The notes below the pieces were generated by a model. That model was not told the DNA's origin. It worked only from the letters and a program-made list of their open reading frames with translations, and did not search any database. Positions 63,910 to 64,000 of a stretch of DNA of 64,000 nt are shown in pieces. The DNA comes from Falciphora oryzae (Eukaryota > Ascomycota > Sordariomycetes > Magnaporthales > Magnaporthaceae), in NCBI GenBank assembly GCA_000733355.1, contig JNVV01000013.1, forward strand, positions 221,323-285,322, given 5' to 3'. Within the stretch, counting starts at the first letter, position 1; each line of letters opens with the position of its first letter. The translations under genes were made by a program, and so were the position numbers.

Positions 63910-64000
63910 CTATTTAAACCGGAGGATGAACCGGAACACGATGCTCATGAACGCGGGGTCTGTCACGGCGATTTCTTGCCCACTCACCAGGCCCAGCTCC
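63910..64000 (-). CDS. UBA3: NEDD8-activating enzyme E1 catalytic subunit UBA3, C-terminal end (partial)
   Basis: The last 29 codons enter the window from the right and stop at 63912-63910. They read ELGLVSGQEIAVTDP followed by an FxxxIVFRFILRFK-like end. The ELGLVxGQExAVxD segment is the conserved tail of the UBA3 ubiquitin-fold domain that recruits the E2 UBC12 for neddylation. The rest of the gene lies beyond position 64000. The call rests on this short stretch only. A GT donor-like GTGAGT lies inside but is read as coding here. Confidence 0.6.
   Translation of the reverse strand, partial: ELGLVSGQEIAVTDPAFMSIVFRFILRFK

Overview
The window is nuclear DNA of a filamentous ascomycete, most likely a Sordariomycete and perhaps Sordariales/Chaetomiaceae; the order-level guess is inference. 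The evidence is short GT-AG introns of 48-170 nt with CTAAC/CTGAC-like branch sites, GC-rich codons inside exons, no operons, 0.2-4.6 kb intergenic gaps, and typical fungal families (feruloyl esterase B, TmpA-like membrane protein, NCS1 permease, Egh16-like secreted protein, 2EXR/F-box-like protein). About 26 protein-coding genes are supported. I joined most exons by eye and checked reading frame across each junction. I saw no rRNA, convincing tRNA, intact transposon or CRISPR array.

Layout. 0-15 kb: a sucrose/alpha-glucoside symporter gene whose 3' half looks disrupted, a secreted beta-propeller-like protein, an Ayr1-like reductase, a type-D feruloyl esterase, a two-RRM RNA-binding protein, a small Egh16-like secreted protein and a secreted HExxH metallopeptidase-like protein. 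16-31 kb: a catabolic-looking block with feruloyl esterase B, an OBAP/DUF1264 protein, a four-TM protein, a hydantoinase/oxoprolinase-DUF917 fusion divergent from an NCS1 permease, a second tannase/feruloyl-esterase-family enzyme and a cytochrome P450. 31-37 kb: an Mpv17/PMP22 protein, an alpha-helical protein of unknown function and a nine-exon TmpA-like integral membrane oxidoreductase. 36.7-41.3 kb is a gene-poor stretch with two poly(A) tracts. 41-47 kb: DUF218 protein, membrane-anchored alpha/beta-hydrolase, a partly resolved small gene beside a 16-bp minisatellite, and a 2EXR/F-box-like protein. 47-64 kb is mostly housekeeping: CHL1/DDX11 helicase with 31 consecutive CAG codons, BAHD-type acyltransferase, COQ6, a large unknown Cys-containing protein, complex I 49-kDa subunit, RNA polymerase I/III subunit AC40, and the 3' end of the NEDD8 E1 subunit UBA3.

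How the genes may work together. Three secreted or predicted esterases (FAE-D, FaeB, tannase family) fit release of hydroxycinnamates or gallates from plant material. The hydantoinase-permease pair shares one 0.9 kb promoter region and looks like an uptake-plus-ring-opening module for a cyclic amide. The P450 and reductase could modify released compounds. These links are inferred from position and family only. COQ6 and the 49-kDa subunit are both mitochondrial respiratory genes, but nothing in the sequence ties their expression together.
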